Positions 37,060-47,520 of a stretch of 64,000 nt of DNA are shown here, piece after piece. Source of the stretch: Marisa cornuarietis (lineage: Eukaryota; Mollusca; Gastropoda; Architaenioglossa; Ampullariidae); assembly GCA_004794655.1 (NCBI GenBank), contig SMMW01000003.1, forward strand, positions 19,362,501 through 19,426,500, written 5' to 3'. Numbering within the stretch: position 1 is the first letter of the stretch; every line of letters begins with the position of its first letter. The position numbers were made by a program, and so were the translations under genes. The notes beneath the pieces are model-generated. The model had not been told where the DNA came from. It saw nothing but the letters and a program-made list of their open reading frames with translations, and searched no databases.

Positions 37060-37400
37060 AATAAATGGTGACTCGAGTATTGGGCCAAACTGGAGGAAGG
37101 GTTGTTGGTTTGGGGAGGGAGAGGGGAGTTACTGTATTCCTCTTCGGACGCATGCCTTCCTTACTCACTTCTTTCCCTAAAAGGTTGGGTGTCGTTAGTT
37201 CTATTCCAGGTCATGTCTGCGATTCCGTGGGCGAAGAAACTGGCAGATCTGACACAGGCTGTCGCCCTATTAGCCTGCGGTTGCTCCATTACGCTAATTA
37301 CACCACCATCAACTCAGCCCCGCGCCCTCTTCATCGGCTGGCTCAGCCTGCTTGTTAGTGTGATCGATGGCGCCGCTAGGAAATGATCAACAAACCCTTT
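37060..37400. promoter_or_regulatory. Candidate cis-regulatory island
   Basis: Non-repetitive and GC-richer, with homeodomain cores (CCATTACGCTAATTACACC at 37288-37306) next to GTGATCGATGGCGCCGC. Two overlapping frames of 94-97 codons show no recognisable product. It lies about 0.9-1.2 kb upstream of the ATG, so it could be promoter-proximal. Confidence 0.3.
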
Positions 37401-37679
37401 TGCCCTCCCCCTTCCCCCCAAAAAAGCAGCCCCTGTCTTTCATTACGTCTCTTCGCGCCCAGTCTGAGCACCTTTCGCCTCTTACATTCTTCCAGCTCCC
37501 GCAGGAAGGAAGAAAGCAGCGGCACTTGTGAGCCTGCTTCTGTTCGCTAACTCGCCCTGACTTGCGTGAGCCACGGCCGGGTAGTCAAATGTTATGGAAG
37601 GGTGAGGGGTGGGAATTGTGAGAGAAAGGTTGCGGCTTGCATGCCAACGGACTATCACTCTTATCGCTCGGCTATTCAG

Positions 37680-38280
37680 TGACCAGCCAATCACAGCCAC
37701 GCGTCAGCGCAGTAATCCCACCCACTCGGGAAATCTATAGGTTGTCTGCTGGAGGCATTATGACCAATGGCCGAGAACCTTACAAACAAACGCTCGGGCG
37801 GTGACGGTTGTGCTATGGCGTGCTGCACGCGTTGTGCATTCTCACGTCGGGCTGCTAGTTTTCGGGCGAGTTTTCGGCAGCGTGTCAGTTCTGTCACCTC
37901 AGCTGGCAAGGGCCAACCGCCACCCAGAAGTAGGCGAAGCTGCTTGACGTGCTTGCACCCGTAGACAGGAAGTGATGAATCCCGGCTTGTCACCAGTGTA
38001 CATTGTGTGTACACTGTGTACATTGTGTGACTTTATACTGATGCTACTTTCCGAGTAGATAGTTCACCTTGCGCAAACCATTTCACGCCTTGGGTGAAAA
38101 CAATATCTGTGCGGAATATACTTATCGTGTTATTCACTCTTTGACTAGTGACTTTATACAGGACTGTAGGATATCAAATAGGAGGCACACCTCAATAGCA
38201 GGCGGTCGACACAAAGAAAAGAGCAAAGGAGTATTTTAAAACAATTGTTATTCTTCTGCGGTATTGCTGACGTGTTGGAC
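37680..38280 (+). promoter_or_regulatory. Tbx20: Candidate promoter and 5' UTR of Tbx20
   Basis: This stretch is richer in CpG than its surroundings, especially 37690-37980. It holds two forward CCAAT boxes (37687-37691 and 37764-37768), 77 bp apart. Just downstream (about 37997-38030) is a short tandem of TGTACATTGTG-like units. No convincing TATA box is seen. Position 0.3-0.6 kb before the ATG fits a CpG-type promoter, but the transcription start cannot be read from sequence, and a 5' non-coding exon further upstream is possible. The frames open on both strands here have no recognisable product. Confidence 0.35.
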
Positions 38281-38473
38281 ATGGCAGTCAGTCCCGAAAG
38301 ACCACATCCGGGGGGTGGAGATGGAAGTGCAGCACGGGAGGGAACGGCTCCAGTCAAGTCACAGTTATCATCAAAGGCCACGGCCTTTTCTATCGCCGCA
38401 ATCATCGGGAACATTGGCGAGGACAAATCAGAGCGACTTGCTACTGCAGCCAACACAAGAAGTGGCAGCCCCG
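38281..38473 (+). CDS. Tbx20: Tbx20 orthologue, coding exon 1 (eh1 motif)
   Basis: This exon encodes the N-terminus of a T-box transcription factor of the Tbx20 (Drosophila midline/H15) type, a nuclear DNA-binding regulator of heart and neural development in other animals. Seen: 64 full codons plus 1 nt. The ATG at 38281 is the first in-frame ATG, with G at -3 and G at +4; the frame is open upstream only to a TAG at 38179. Residues 28-42 (QLSSKATAFSIAAII) closely match the conserved N-terminal block of Tbx20 proteins. FSIAAIIG (36-43) is an eh1-like motif, which in this family is known to bind Groucho/TLE corepressors. The exon ends at CCCG|GTGAGC, phase 1, which fits exon 2 at 44774. A glycine/proline-rich stretch (residues 8-15) precedes the motif. 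The call rests on the motif and the phase match; transcript data are lacking. Confidence 0.88.
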
Positions 38474-38479
38474 GTGAGC
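38474..38479 (+). other. Tbx20: 5' splice donor of Tbx20 intron 1
   Basis: CCG|GTGAGC is a near-consensus U2 donor. It leaves phase 1, as needed by the only usable exon 2 acceptor. If unspliced, the frame reads on for only seven more codons before TGA. Confidence 0.8.
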
Positions 38480-38977
38480 ACATTTTAAATTCTTGAGACT
38501 CGATTTGCGAAAGGTTTTGCAGTCATCAAGACAAACAGGCATTAATCACTGCTATTATAATTATAGTAAGCAAATCGTGGATAATTTTCTGGTTTTATTT
38601 TGAAGTGAACTACTCTACAACTTTGGTGGAAGGCTTAAAATGAATTTTATGACAATACTTACCTACAGACAAGGCTCCTTGTGACGTTTTGCTCACTACT
38701 ATCACTTCACACACTGTTTTCTTTTCCTCACTGACCAGTTCACATAATCAGTTTTTCTTCACTGATTTCATTTTTAACATCAGTTGTTCCTTACGGTTTG
38801 AATTCAAGATCCAGTCAAATTTCATCTGAAGGCATTTTTAAGACAAAATAAAAACAAACAAGAAAAAGTAGGAGGGAAAAAGGCAATATGATATTTTAGG
38901 TCAGTTATACTGCTTTAACTACTTTAAAAACGTGTCTCTCTCTCTCCCTCAGTGATAGAAATAGTGTTTGTGTTCAT

Positions 38978-38979
<2 letters not shown>

Positions 38980-39025
<46 letters not shown>
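38980..39025 (+). repeat. (TG)n microsatellite
   Basis: A 46-bp TG run followed by a CG-rich alternating purine-pyrimidine stretch (to about 39052). Confidence 0.95.
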
Positions 39026-39027
<2 letters not shown>

Positions 39028-40954
39028 GTTCGCGTTCGCGCGTGCGCGTGCGCGGAAGAACACATAGGTCATTTAGAAGCTGACCCTGTCTGGTGATAGT
39101 ATACACAAATATAAGAAAAATATCATCAGCATGTCGCATTCACGCAAAAAGTTGTAAACTGCGTATAGCATCAAGATAGTATTTAGAGATGCACGAAATT
39201 CACACGCCCATAGGCACATAAACATGTATTCACATTTCTTTTCAAATGGGTTCTTAAAGAAGACATTAATCTCCAGCGCTAGAGAACAATAATGTTCATG
39301 TCAAATGTCAAATAACTCTTTCATACTCGTGGTACCTTCAACACAAATAAAAATGTCGAAGTAATATAACATGAATTTTTAAAAAATTTTCCTACAATAT
39401 GCTCGAAAAAGGGAGTAGTTATCAGAGACACCCGTTCATCCAAACAAAAAGTCACGTGTGGTACTACATTTAAAAATCAAAGGAACGTGTGATCTTCAAT
39501 TAGTACATTACGATACATGTAAAGGTATAAACTATAAAGGTTTATCTCTCTCTCTTTGTCTCTCTCACGCTCGTCCTCGCTCACTCGTTAGAATGATTTA
39601 TATTTTTAATGTTTGGTTTATACACGAATGTCTTTTCCAAGCGATGATGTAAATAAGTTTTGATTTACATAATCGTTCGAAGCAACAGAAAATAACGCGC
39701 TGCGTGACGACAAGACAGATAACTACGTACCTAAAACATTGAGGAAAGCAAGTCAACTCGTTTAATCATACCAATCTGCATACGTGTGTGCGCATATAAT
39801 TAAATGTGTAGAATGTGTGTGTTGCGCGTGCGTGCGTGCGTTTGCACACTTTTGTTTTACAGAGGTGCCATGTAGGTGTGTGAAAGTTATTTTTTTCCTG
39901 TTTGTAAGCATGCAATAGTATGTTTTGTTGCTCACTCAGTGACTAGATTTACTCGAAAAAGTAAAGACATACATGAAACCAAATGTAAAAATACAAATCA
40001 GTTTAACTGACGATTGACTGAGTGAGAAATAAATAGAGATTGGGACTAAAAGGTAAAAGCCGACACTCTTATGCAGTCTAATACAAGACAAGTACATTTG
40101 TCCCTCTCCGATTGTAGATAACAGTTTTGTAAGCGAGCACGTGTGTATCTAATATATTTGTACATTCTATATGCGTTATTTTGAACCATCAACTTTCTTC
40201 GCTTATCGCCGATTATGAGAATGAATTCAGATTTATAGCTTGTGTCAAAAATAAGATTCTGGGATTATGAAAGCCGTTCGAACACACCCAACATGATCCT
40301 TGGTCATCAAGATTTTACAGAAGCTGTGTGCAAAGTGCGCTCAGATCACTTGCTTACAATGTCTTTCTCAGATTATGTGTCTGGTGATCTCCAGCAACAA
40401 GCAGCTTATTTTCATCTCACTACTCATGTGTAAAGAATTCTTTGCAATTTAAAGCATTCATTCAAGATTAAAATATGTCAATATTTCATCTTATTTGAAG
40501 GTGCTTTTCATTAATTTTGTATACGAAAGCTGTTAAAGATTTTGACATTGTGATACAAAAGTGTTTCTATTTCCAAAAGCACACATGAGGGGAAAAGATA
40601 TATAATTTCGTTTACCTCAAACTGAAAACTTTATGTGGTTTTATTGATGTTTAAATATGTTTTAAGGTCTGCGATTTTCTTTTTATTTTAAAAGAAGAAA
40701 ACTTTCCTAGAACAACAATTAAGGACAATCGTTCTCTCGCGCTCTTCCCATTTTTTTCGTGGCGTACATATCTGTTGACATTCAAACATTCAAAGACGCG
40801 ATGTAGATTAAAAACTTATGCCACCATTATACATTTTGTATATATATGTATACTTTTGATGTTGTGTCTGATTATGAGTTAACCTGCACACGTGAACTTC
40901 GGACTGGCACTGGCACTTGTTTGAGGTTTTCCTTCGCCGAATCAGTTAATGTGG

Positions 40955-41008
40955 TCTCTCTCTCTCTCTCTCTCTCTCACATACGCACGGACGCACGCAC
41001 GCACGCGC

Positions 41009-41053
<45 letters not shown>

Positions 41054-41062
41054 CACACACAC
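40955..41062 (+). repeat. (CT)n(CACG)n(CA)n compound microsatellite
   Basis: About 25 bp of CT, then about 14 CACG/GCAC units with a CGCGCG core, then about 11 CA. A low-complexity source of an apparent His/Arg-Thr frame. Confidence 0.95.
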
Positions 41063-41344
41063 CTCGTCTTTGGGCTGTGTTAACATTCTCCAATTCTCCA
41101 GACATTTGCCTGTTCTTTATCTCCCCGGTTTGTGGTGAATTGTGAACTCAGATCATATACCTGCTTACCACTGACCAGCATCTCTCGGGTAATGACACCA
41201 AACGATAACTGTTCGCTCATCTGCTTACTTCCGTTGTCTACTAGGAGTTCTCTGCATTTTAGCCGACATTGTTTTTTATGTTTATTATTCTTTTTCATAT
41301 CCTGTTACTCCCGTGCAGCTAATTTGAAAAGTGGACACGTGTTT

Positions 41345-41540
41345 ACATTACTTATATAATGTTAGTTAGTTGCTTGGTTGGGCGAGAAAGTGCTTCCACC
41401 TAGAGGTGATAGGTAAAGGGAAGGAAACCGGAATGCCAGGAGAAAACCCCCAACAGCCAGCCCTCTGAGCAGGTGTCATATACAGAGTGTCCCGAAACGA
41501 GATCTGAACCCAGGGCCTCTCACTGCAGTGGGAGAGTCGG
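41345..41540 (-). mobile_element. tRNA-like SINE, family 3 (full-length-like)
   Basis: The minus strand has a head with a B-box-like GGGTTCAGATCTCG. It is followed by ACACCTGCTCAGAGGGCTGG, GGGGGTTTTCTCCTGGCATT, then CACCTCTAGGTGGAAGCAC and a CCAACCAAGCAACTAAC tail. The second half is repeated in inverted orientation at 41.92-42.08 kb. Confidence 0.65.
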
Positions 41541-41544
41541 TGGG

Positions 41545-41725
41545 AGGGCGGGGGTATATAGTGTTTTACGCCGAGCCAGCAACTAAGGCTATATCAGGGC
41601 AATGCAGCAAGCCAGGTACAAGAATGTGACATGCAGAGAAAGAACAACTCCCCCGAGACAACCAGTCCTCACTGTATTGCAGTTGTGACAAGTGTATATG
41701 ATGACCGCTACACTACTAGGCTCAC
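41545..41725 (-). mobile_element. tRNA-derived SINE, family 1
   Basis: The minus strand has a perfect A box (TAGTGTAGCGG), then a TACAGTGAGGACTGG region, TTTCTCTGCATGTCACATTC, GATATAGCCTTAGTTGCTGG and the end CTCGGCGTAAAACACT. It is the same family as the copy at 12.8-13.0 kb and lies immediately next to the family 3 SINE. Confidence 0.82.
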
Positions 41726-41919
41726 CCTTACGTAAAGAGTGATTATCCGTGATCCCTATCTCCCTATCTTTGTCTAAATCTTAATGGTGACTTTAGTAAA
41801 CCGTAAAATCTAAGCTTTACCACGGCCCAGATTAAACACATCTTTGGTTAGCGTTTATGTCCAGTCTCCAGCTATCGGCCCCAAAAAAGTAAAACGATAT
41901 TGCTTACATCTCGACATAT

Positions 41920-42080
41920 GTACATGTGTCTGAATGTGACATTTGCTCACAGGGCTGGTCTTCTGTGGCTTTCTCCAATTCTTTGGCTACTCCAGTTTCC
42001 CCCTCACCCCCACCCTTTCCCCCTCAGTAGCATTGTGAAATCACCTCTAGGTGGAAGCACATTCCTAACAAATAAAGCAA
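41920..42080 (+). mobile_element. SINE, family 3 (5'-truncated)
   Basis: Carries TGACATTTGCTCACAGGGCT, then ATCACCTCTAGGTGGAAGCAC in two overlapping parts (21 bases identical to the inverse of 41388-41408) and an AACAAATAAAGCAACCAACC tail. It faces the copy at 41.35-41.54 kb in inverted orientation. Confidence 0.68.
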
Positions 42081-43182
42081 CCAACCAACGCACTGAAAAG
42101 TCTGCTAAACGTCCGCTGTGTGAAAGCCCTTCCCTTACCAAAATGAAGAAAAACAAAAGCTGAGAGGTCGTAGGGCAAGTTCTTTGCTATGACTCAATTT
42201 CTTCCTACCAGAGACTACGGAAGGCAAAATAATATCAGAGGCCTGCACTGTCCACGTGAATAGCACACAAGCAAGCTTTTGCCTATTTTGGGGTTACACT
42301 TGGAGGTCAGTCTGAAACTGGTAGTCATCTGGAGAACGTCTACATATCCGTACACCTTGATGTCGATGGGCATCAGCGACGGCCAATCTCCGCCCTCAGT
42401 TCTTGGAGAAGCCTACACTTCTGTAGTGTGTTCTCCGTCGTTTGTTCTGCAACAGGAACACATTGGGGATGACACCAGGTGTAACTCTCTATATAGGTTG
42501 TGCTTTAGTCTGTTGTGTCCTGTCTTGAGACGAAGAATTATCACCTGGTCTGATCTGGATAGATAATGGTAGCTGTCTAGTGGCTGGGGTGGTCTGTGCA
42601 GTCTTAATGGTGGTCTTCATCTATGTTAGGCTGACTTTGTTTTCGTCCTGCCTATTTTCAGCTCCAAGTTTTACCATTCTGTCAGCCTGCTCTCTTAACG
42701 AATTATAACTGGGTTAAAAGTTATTGTTACAGACATGAAGTTTAGCATAAGAAAGAATATCACGCACGCGTGCGCGCACACACACACATGAGCGGGAGAG
42801 GTTTAGGGCCATGAGTTCTCGTTGCTACAACTCGATGTGTTTATTGTTTTGCTTAATATTCATTTCATTTCCTGTATGTTACTAGTTTAAAAAAAAAACT
42901 AGCTGCATTAAGAAAAAAATAGAGCAAGCCATAAGACTTCACGCGGTCAAATTTGTTCAGAAAAACTCTTGTACATAAATTACTAGCGACATTGTGTGCC
43001 TTACCGTAAAATTAAGTCTATTTTTCCGTCTGATGGTAGAACTTGTGTACCCGCAATTCGGGAACGATGTTCTGAATGTTATTCTGGATTTAGTTTAACC
43101 CCAAAGGATTTAACTGAAGCACCGGACATATTCTGAACAGTGATATGATTACCAAGGTCATGACAGTCGCCAGACAAAGGAA

Positions 43183-43217
<35 letters not shown>

Positions 43218-43218
43218 A
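43183..43218 (+). repeat. (CTG)12 microsatellite
   Basis: A pure CTG tract of about 12 units in Tbx20 intron 1, 1.6 kb before the coding AGC tract. Confidence 0.95.
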
Positions 43219-44414
43219 GGTCTCATTATCTTAGCAATGCATTTAGCCGCACTGCGCTGTGTTCGTGGCAAAAAGACAAATACACCTTACAATACTTACA
43301 ATAGGCGTTGGCTCTGATGAAGCAAAGAAAATGTTCAGCCGAGAATATCAGGCACGTCTCAGGCGCTGTTCACGTCTTTGAGGCGTTGATATATTCGTAG
43401 ACTTAACAGTTTTTTACTTCCCTCTGTGCATTGATACGTTTGTAGAATGAAATGCGGTTATTCACAAAATTTGGAAAATCTATTTTTCAGCTTCGACACA
43501 GTCATTTCAAGAAAAAAGCCGGTTTTACCTCCTATACATTTTGTTTTTACAGTTGGTCTACGTTGTTTCTACAATCTAATTTTTAACACAGTAGGTGACC
43601 AGCGCAATATTTGCTTCCTGTGTGGAATTTGTGCTGTAAATATGTGATCAACTGTGCAACTTATTACGTAGATCCCACAGTACAGACTATTTTAATAATA
43701 CTGAAAGTATCTCAAACTATGCTGGGCGTGTACAATGTGGTGTATATCAGTAAAGGATTTCTCTTACACTGAAAATCACGTGACCCTAGTTTAGGTAAAT
43801 TTGTGTATTATTTTGCGACTTGTAAAATTATTTTATCTGTGCAAGTAATGTATTGGAGTAATGTAGTCTTAAAAAGCGGTTTCTACCGAGACAGAAGTAT
43901 TTACTCGCTCGACCGTAAACGTGTACACATTTGTCAACGAACGGGCTAAATTTTGTTGAAGCAGAATTGGTAGGCGCGGCAGGTCCACCGGACACGGTGT
44001 ACAATCCAATATACTTATTGTCTGATACAGTCAAATTGTGAGATTTGTGTGTGCCATCTTGTCATTGGGCAGATGTATTTTCGTGTAAGTGCATGAAGGT
44101 CCAGTCGCAGATGCAACTGAATTCTATAATCTGTCACGACTGCGTCATATCGATGCATCAGTAGGTTTGCAAGAAAGTACTATCGATGTATTTGTATTGT
44201 TAAGATAGTCCCTGAAGTGAAAATATAGATCGTCATAAAAAATAAACCAAATCGTGTATATCTCCCAAGTCTTCTTGCAAGACTCTCTTAACTCTATTGT
44301 CCTTTTTAAAATACCGCCCCAGACACTGAACCGGAACCTGGGTAGTCTTGTTTAACCTTTAGTACAACGCTGACGTTTCCTACAGATCGGCGAAACTCTT
44401 TAACTGATCTGTTG

Positions 44415-44419
<5 letters not shown>

Positions 44420-44493
<74 letters not shown>

Positions 44494-44503
44494 TGAGTGA
44501 GTG
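44420..44503 (+). repeat. (GT)n(GTGC)n microsatellite near exon 2
   Basis: A GT run of about 40 bp, then about nine GTGC units, ending GTGAGTGAGTGA. It lies 270 bp before exon 2. Alternating purine-pyrimidine throughout. Confidence 0.95.
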
Positions 44504-44741
44504 ACCCATTTTCTGATGTCAGGCCGCTTTCTTAATCGAACTAATTGGACACGCGTTTTCTAATGTAAACATTTGTCATACAAAAAGTGTCCAGTTAAGA
44601 CAGTTCTTTAGACTTCAGCAAGTATTTTCGCAAAATTCTCCTGTTTCTTCAGATGCAGCTCTCGTCTTTTTCTTTCGGTTTTTCTTTTTTATTTTTTTTA
44701 CCCATCGACAGTTTTCTCCAAATAAGTGTCGTTTCGTACAG

Positions 44742-44773
44742 TTAATGTGTCATTATCACAATGCTTGTCACAG
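44742..44773 (+). other. Tbx20: 3' splice acceptor region of Tbx20 intron 1
   Basis: TTGTCACAG ends at 44773. A strong T-rich tract lies at about 44662-44700, but two other AGs (44711, 44741) fall between it and this site. Those are ruled out for coding use by the TAA at 44743-44745 and by phase. A branch point is presumably in the 32-nt AG-free stretch, which contains TTAAT. Confidence 0.75.
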
Positions 44774-45116
44774 GTTCTCGATCTCGGAAAAGAGTATGGA
44801 GATCACAGAGTGCAGATGCCCAGCTACGTAACACGCCTCCATCCAGTTGCTCCACGACCCAAGTCTGCAGCAGCAGCAGCAGCAGCAGCAGTAGCAGCAG
44901 CAGCAGTAGCAGCAGCAAAAGTAATGCAAGAGATGATGCTTTTATCTCCGACAATGCAGTCAAAGAGAGAAACACAAAGGACAAAGACAGCAAGCAAGGA
45001 ATGATTTGTTCTGGAAGCGAAGAACTAGCCCCAATTCAGTGTCGTTTGGAGACCAAGGAATTATGGGACAAGTTCCACGAACTTGGTACAGAGATGATTA
45101 TTACAAAGACAGGAAG
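44774..45116 (+). CDS. Tbx20: Tbx20 orthologue, exon 2 (start of T-box domain)
   Basis: Seen: 343 nt. The first two bases (GT) complete the Gly codon begun by exon 1, and the frame then stays open for 113 codons. Order of parts: a basic/serine-rich stretch; a run of 16 serines (44869-44916) encoded by AGC/AGT; a charged low-complexity linker (about residues 113-150); then [19 protein letters not shown] (from residue 156) followed by TKTGR. That is the diagnostic start of the Tbx20 T-box, the DNA-binding domain of about 180 residues, of which only about 23 are here. The acceptor is TTGTCACAG|GT. Upstream AGs at 44711 and 44741 are excluded by an in-frame TAA at 44743. The exon ends inside an AGR codon at AGGAAG|GTAAGA, phase 2. 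The rest of the T-box and the C-terminus are not in the window. Confidence 0.94.
44869..44916 (+). repeat. Tbx20: Coding (AGC)n serine tract in Tbx20 exon 2
   Basis: Sixteen Ser codons in a row, all AGC with two AGT interruptions, between the eh1 motif and the T-box. The pure CAG-type repeat suggests length polymorphism. The tract also makes long shadow frames (poly-Ala on +, poly-Leu on -), which are not genes. Confidence 0.95.
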
Positions 45117-45122
45117 GTAAGA
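45117..45122 (+). other. Tbx20: 5' splice donor of Tbx20 intron 2
   Basis: AAG|GTAAGA, a strong consensus donor, immediately follows the TKTGR-coding sequence. The frame would stop five codons into the intron region, as expected past a true exon end. Confidence 0.85.
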
Positions 45123-45422
45123 ACTTGTGTTAAGTGTATTTTATGATGGATAAAGAACGAGTGTACATTATCCCTTGAACAGAGGTAAGAATATGTATGA
45201 CTTGCATACATTTATTTTCGTGAGTCCCTCACCCCCTTTGACTTTTGTGTGCACTGACTTCGGCGACTGACTTGTTCTGCGCATGCTCTAACAGCTTAAC
45301 AAACCTTTAGCTCGATCGTTTTGTCTGCTTATTTATTCCATCCAAAATAAAAGTCTACACTAAAACCCTGTTCTAAGCCTAATCCAAACCAAAATAGTTG
45401 TGGAGGTAGCACATTAAAGCAA

Positions 45423-45517
45423 GCACACACACCACACCACACCACACCACACCACAGAGAGAGAGAGACAAACAAACAAACAAACAAACAAACAAACAAA
45501 CAAACAAACAAACAAAG
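45423..45517 (+). repeat. (ACACC)n(GA)n(CAAA)n compound microsatellite
   Basis: ACACC units, a short GA run, then about 13 CAAA units, 0.3 kb into intron 2. Confidence 0.93.
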
Positions 45518-46899
45518 CCCACCAGAACGAAAAAAGCGTGTATCATCAAAGAAAATTGAACCCACACTGAAAACCACTCATTTTACCCACTACACTGTGG
45601 CAGCTGTACCAGTCAGGTAAGCTATTTGAAGTACTACATATTCATTTCACACTATAAAAGGACACATTAAGAGGCGGTGTGTGCATGCGTCGCATAAATC
45701 AATGCAAAAAAAAAAAGAAAAACAGTCGCAGTCACCTCCCGCTTTACAGAAGCATGCTAGTGTGAAATTCTACGGTCTTTCCATTTCATTTACGCATTTT
45801 CATTGTGTGTGTGTGTGTGGTTTTTTTATCTTGTTTACAGTCGCATAATTTAAGCACTTTGAAACAATTAACATGCGCGCCCGTTCAAGTGCGAGTGAGT
45901 CTGAAGAGGACGACCTAATCCCGAATTCATCCTTTCGTCCAGCTAGTCACGCAATATAAAAGGAGTACATTTTGTCGTCTAAATTCAATAGGCGATTATC
46001 AACGGGAAACCTGACACATATAATTCAGAGAGAAATCTGGAGGCAAAGGAAGACTGTTATCCTCTGCCAGATGAATAAGAATCTAGCAAACAATTTCAAG
46101 TAAAACGGGCTGACGTGTTGAAATAATAAAGAGAAAACCTTACAACTGTACGTTTTCGTAATTTTTAATAATTGTAAAATCAATTATTATTTTTAGTCTA
46201 GAGACAACTAGGGAACATGGTGAATATTGCCATTGTAGTCTTCACTAGGAACGTTCTTCTATGTGACGAGCGACTCACATACATGCTCTCAGGCTGATTC
46301 ACGCTTGTAAGACAGCTTCTCATTCTTTCAACTTAAAACGATCTCTATTCATTTTTCAACATAAATTCACCGAGTCTGTTAAATATTTCAAACTATTGAT
46401 TCAAAAAACACTGGGAAATATTTAAGAATTATTTTACTGACTGTGAACGATTTGAGGATCCTATTCACCTCGCAAAGGATTAACATCCTCCCCAGAAGGT
46501 ATGTATTAGGTTTTCCGTTACTTTTATTCGTTGAGTGACTAGCTGAAAGAGTGTTTTCAGCACTAAGCGCACGGTGGCTTTTACCAGATGCTGTGTCTAG
46601 AATCTGTCAAATCTGACCAGTTTGACCAGAGAAGAGCAGAAACTAGAAGTTTGCTTGTTTGTTCACCGAGCAGCTGCTGCAAGATGCGAATGCTAGTGAG
46701 CATAAGCTTACTGATGAAACAAAGTCTATGTCACAGCTAAACAATTCAGATAGCTACACGTATCGTGACAAGGACTACACCACAGACAGGTCAGTCCTGG
46801 AGACGTGCACGTGGACGTGGTCCCTGCACGCTCACCGACACAAGGACCTCGCAGTCCTGTCAGCTCTTGACTGAGGGGGTCAGTGGACAAGAGGGCAAA

Positions 46900-47520
46900 C
46901 AAACCCCTTTAGTAAGGGCGCGCAACACCTAGGTTACACAATAGAAGCCGCGTGAGAGAGAAATGGGAGGGGCGGGAGGGGCAAGGTGCCAGAGCAGGCA
47001 TTAGTTACCGTCGTGGTGGGCCGCCCCGCGCCGCCATTGTGTGTGATGACAGGCAATTGTCACGGCCCCGCTAGCGGCGGCCCTCAAGCGCGCCACGTCA
47101 GCTTGACAAGCGCCCGACGTCCCGCTGGTAATGCATGCGATCAGGGGCAGGGCTCCACAAAAACAAACAAACTTCAGCGCCGTGTTGTCGGCCTTGTGCA
47201 CGCGCTACTCCACGTCGCGCGCTGTTCTCAATTGCCTCCTGCATCCACCCCCCCCCCCTTAAAGTGCCCACCCATCTTTTTGCTAACCCGTCATCAGCGC
47301 CGGTACTCCTAGGCTTATTAAGGTCTTTGTCTAGTATTGCCGGACATCAAATGACCACAAAGTGTTTGCTGTCAGTCCGTTCGGAACATCGCCCCTTTTT
47401 TCTGAGGGGACGGTGACCCGTGACACGCGGGTGGTTGAATTCGTGCACATGCCGCGCCCTGTTCCTGTCCTCGCCCTGTCAGCTTGTACCTTGTCTGTGC
47501 TTAAGGAGCTCATCCAGTTG
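46900..47520. promoter_or_regulatory. Tbx20: Candidate intronic regulatory island
   Basis: The most GC- and CpG-rich part of intron 2 (GGGCCGCCCCGCGCCGCC, CTAGCGGCGGCCC), not repetitive, with CAGGCAATTGTCAC and CTGGTAATGCATGCG. Frames on both strands are open because of composition and show no recognisable product. It could be an enhancer or an internal promoter. Confidence 0.33.

Larger units (their letters stand above)
38474..44773 (+). other. Tbx20: Tbx20 intron 1 (6.3 kb)
   Basis: Bounded by the phase-matched donor and acceptor. Besides the SINEs and simple repeats listed separately, I see no conserved reading frame in it. The stretch 42.1-42.7 kb is moderately GC-rich and unrecognised. 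The stretches 39.1-40.9 kb and 42.8-44.4 kb are AT-rich and without recognisable content apart from a CTG tract at 43.2 kb. Confidence 0.75.

Noticed and set aside
38245..38280. Upstream start of the Tbx20 frame
   Set aside because: The frame extension starts at TTG, not ATG; the first in-frame ATG, with good context, is 38281.
44712..44742. Alternative exon 2 acceptors after AG at 44711 or 44741
   Set aside because: Both would include the in-frame TAA at 44743-44745 and do not match the exon 1 phase.
44742..44993. Minus-strand poly-leucine frame
   Set aside because: Antisense of the AGC serine tract of Tbx20 exon 2.
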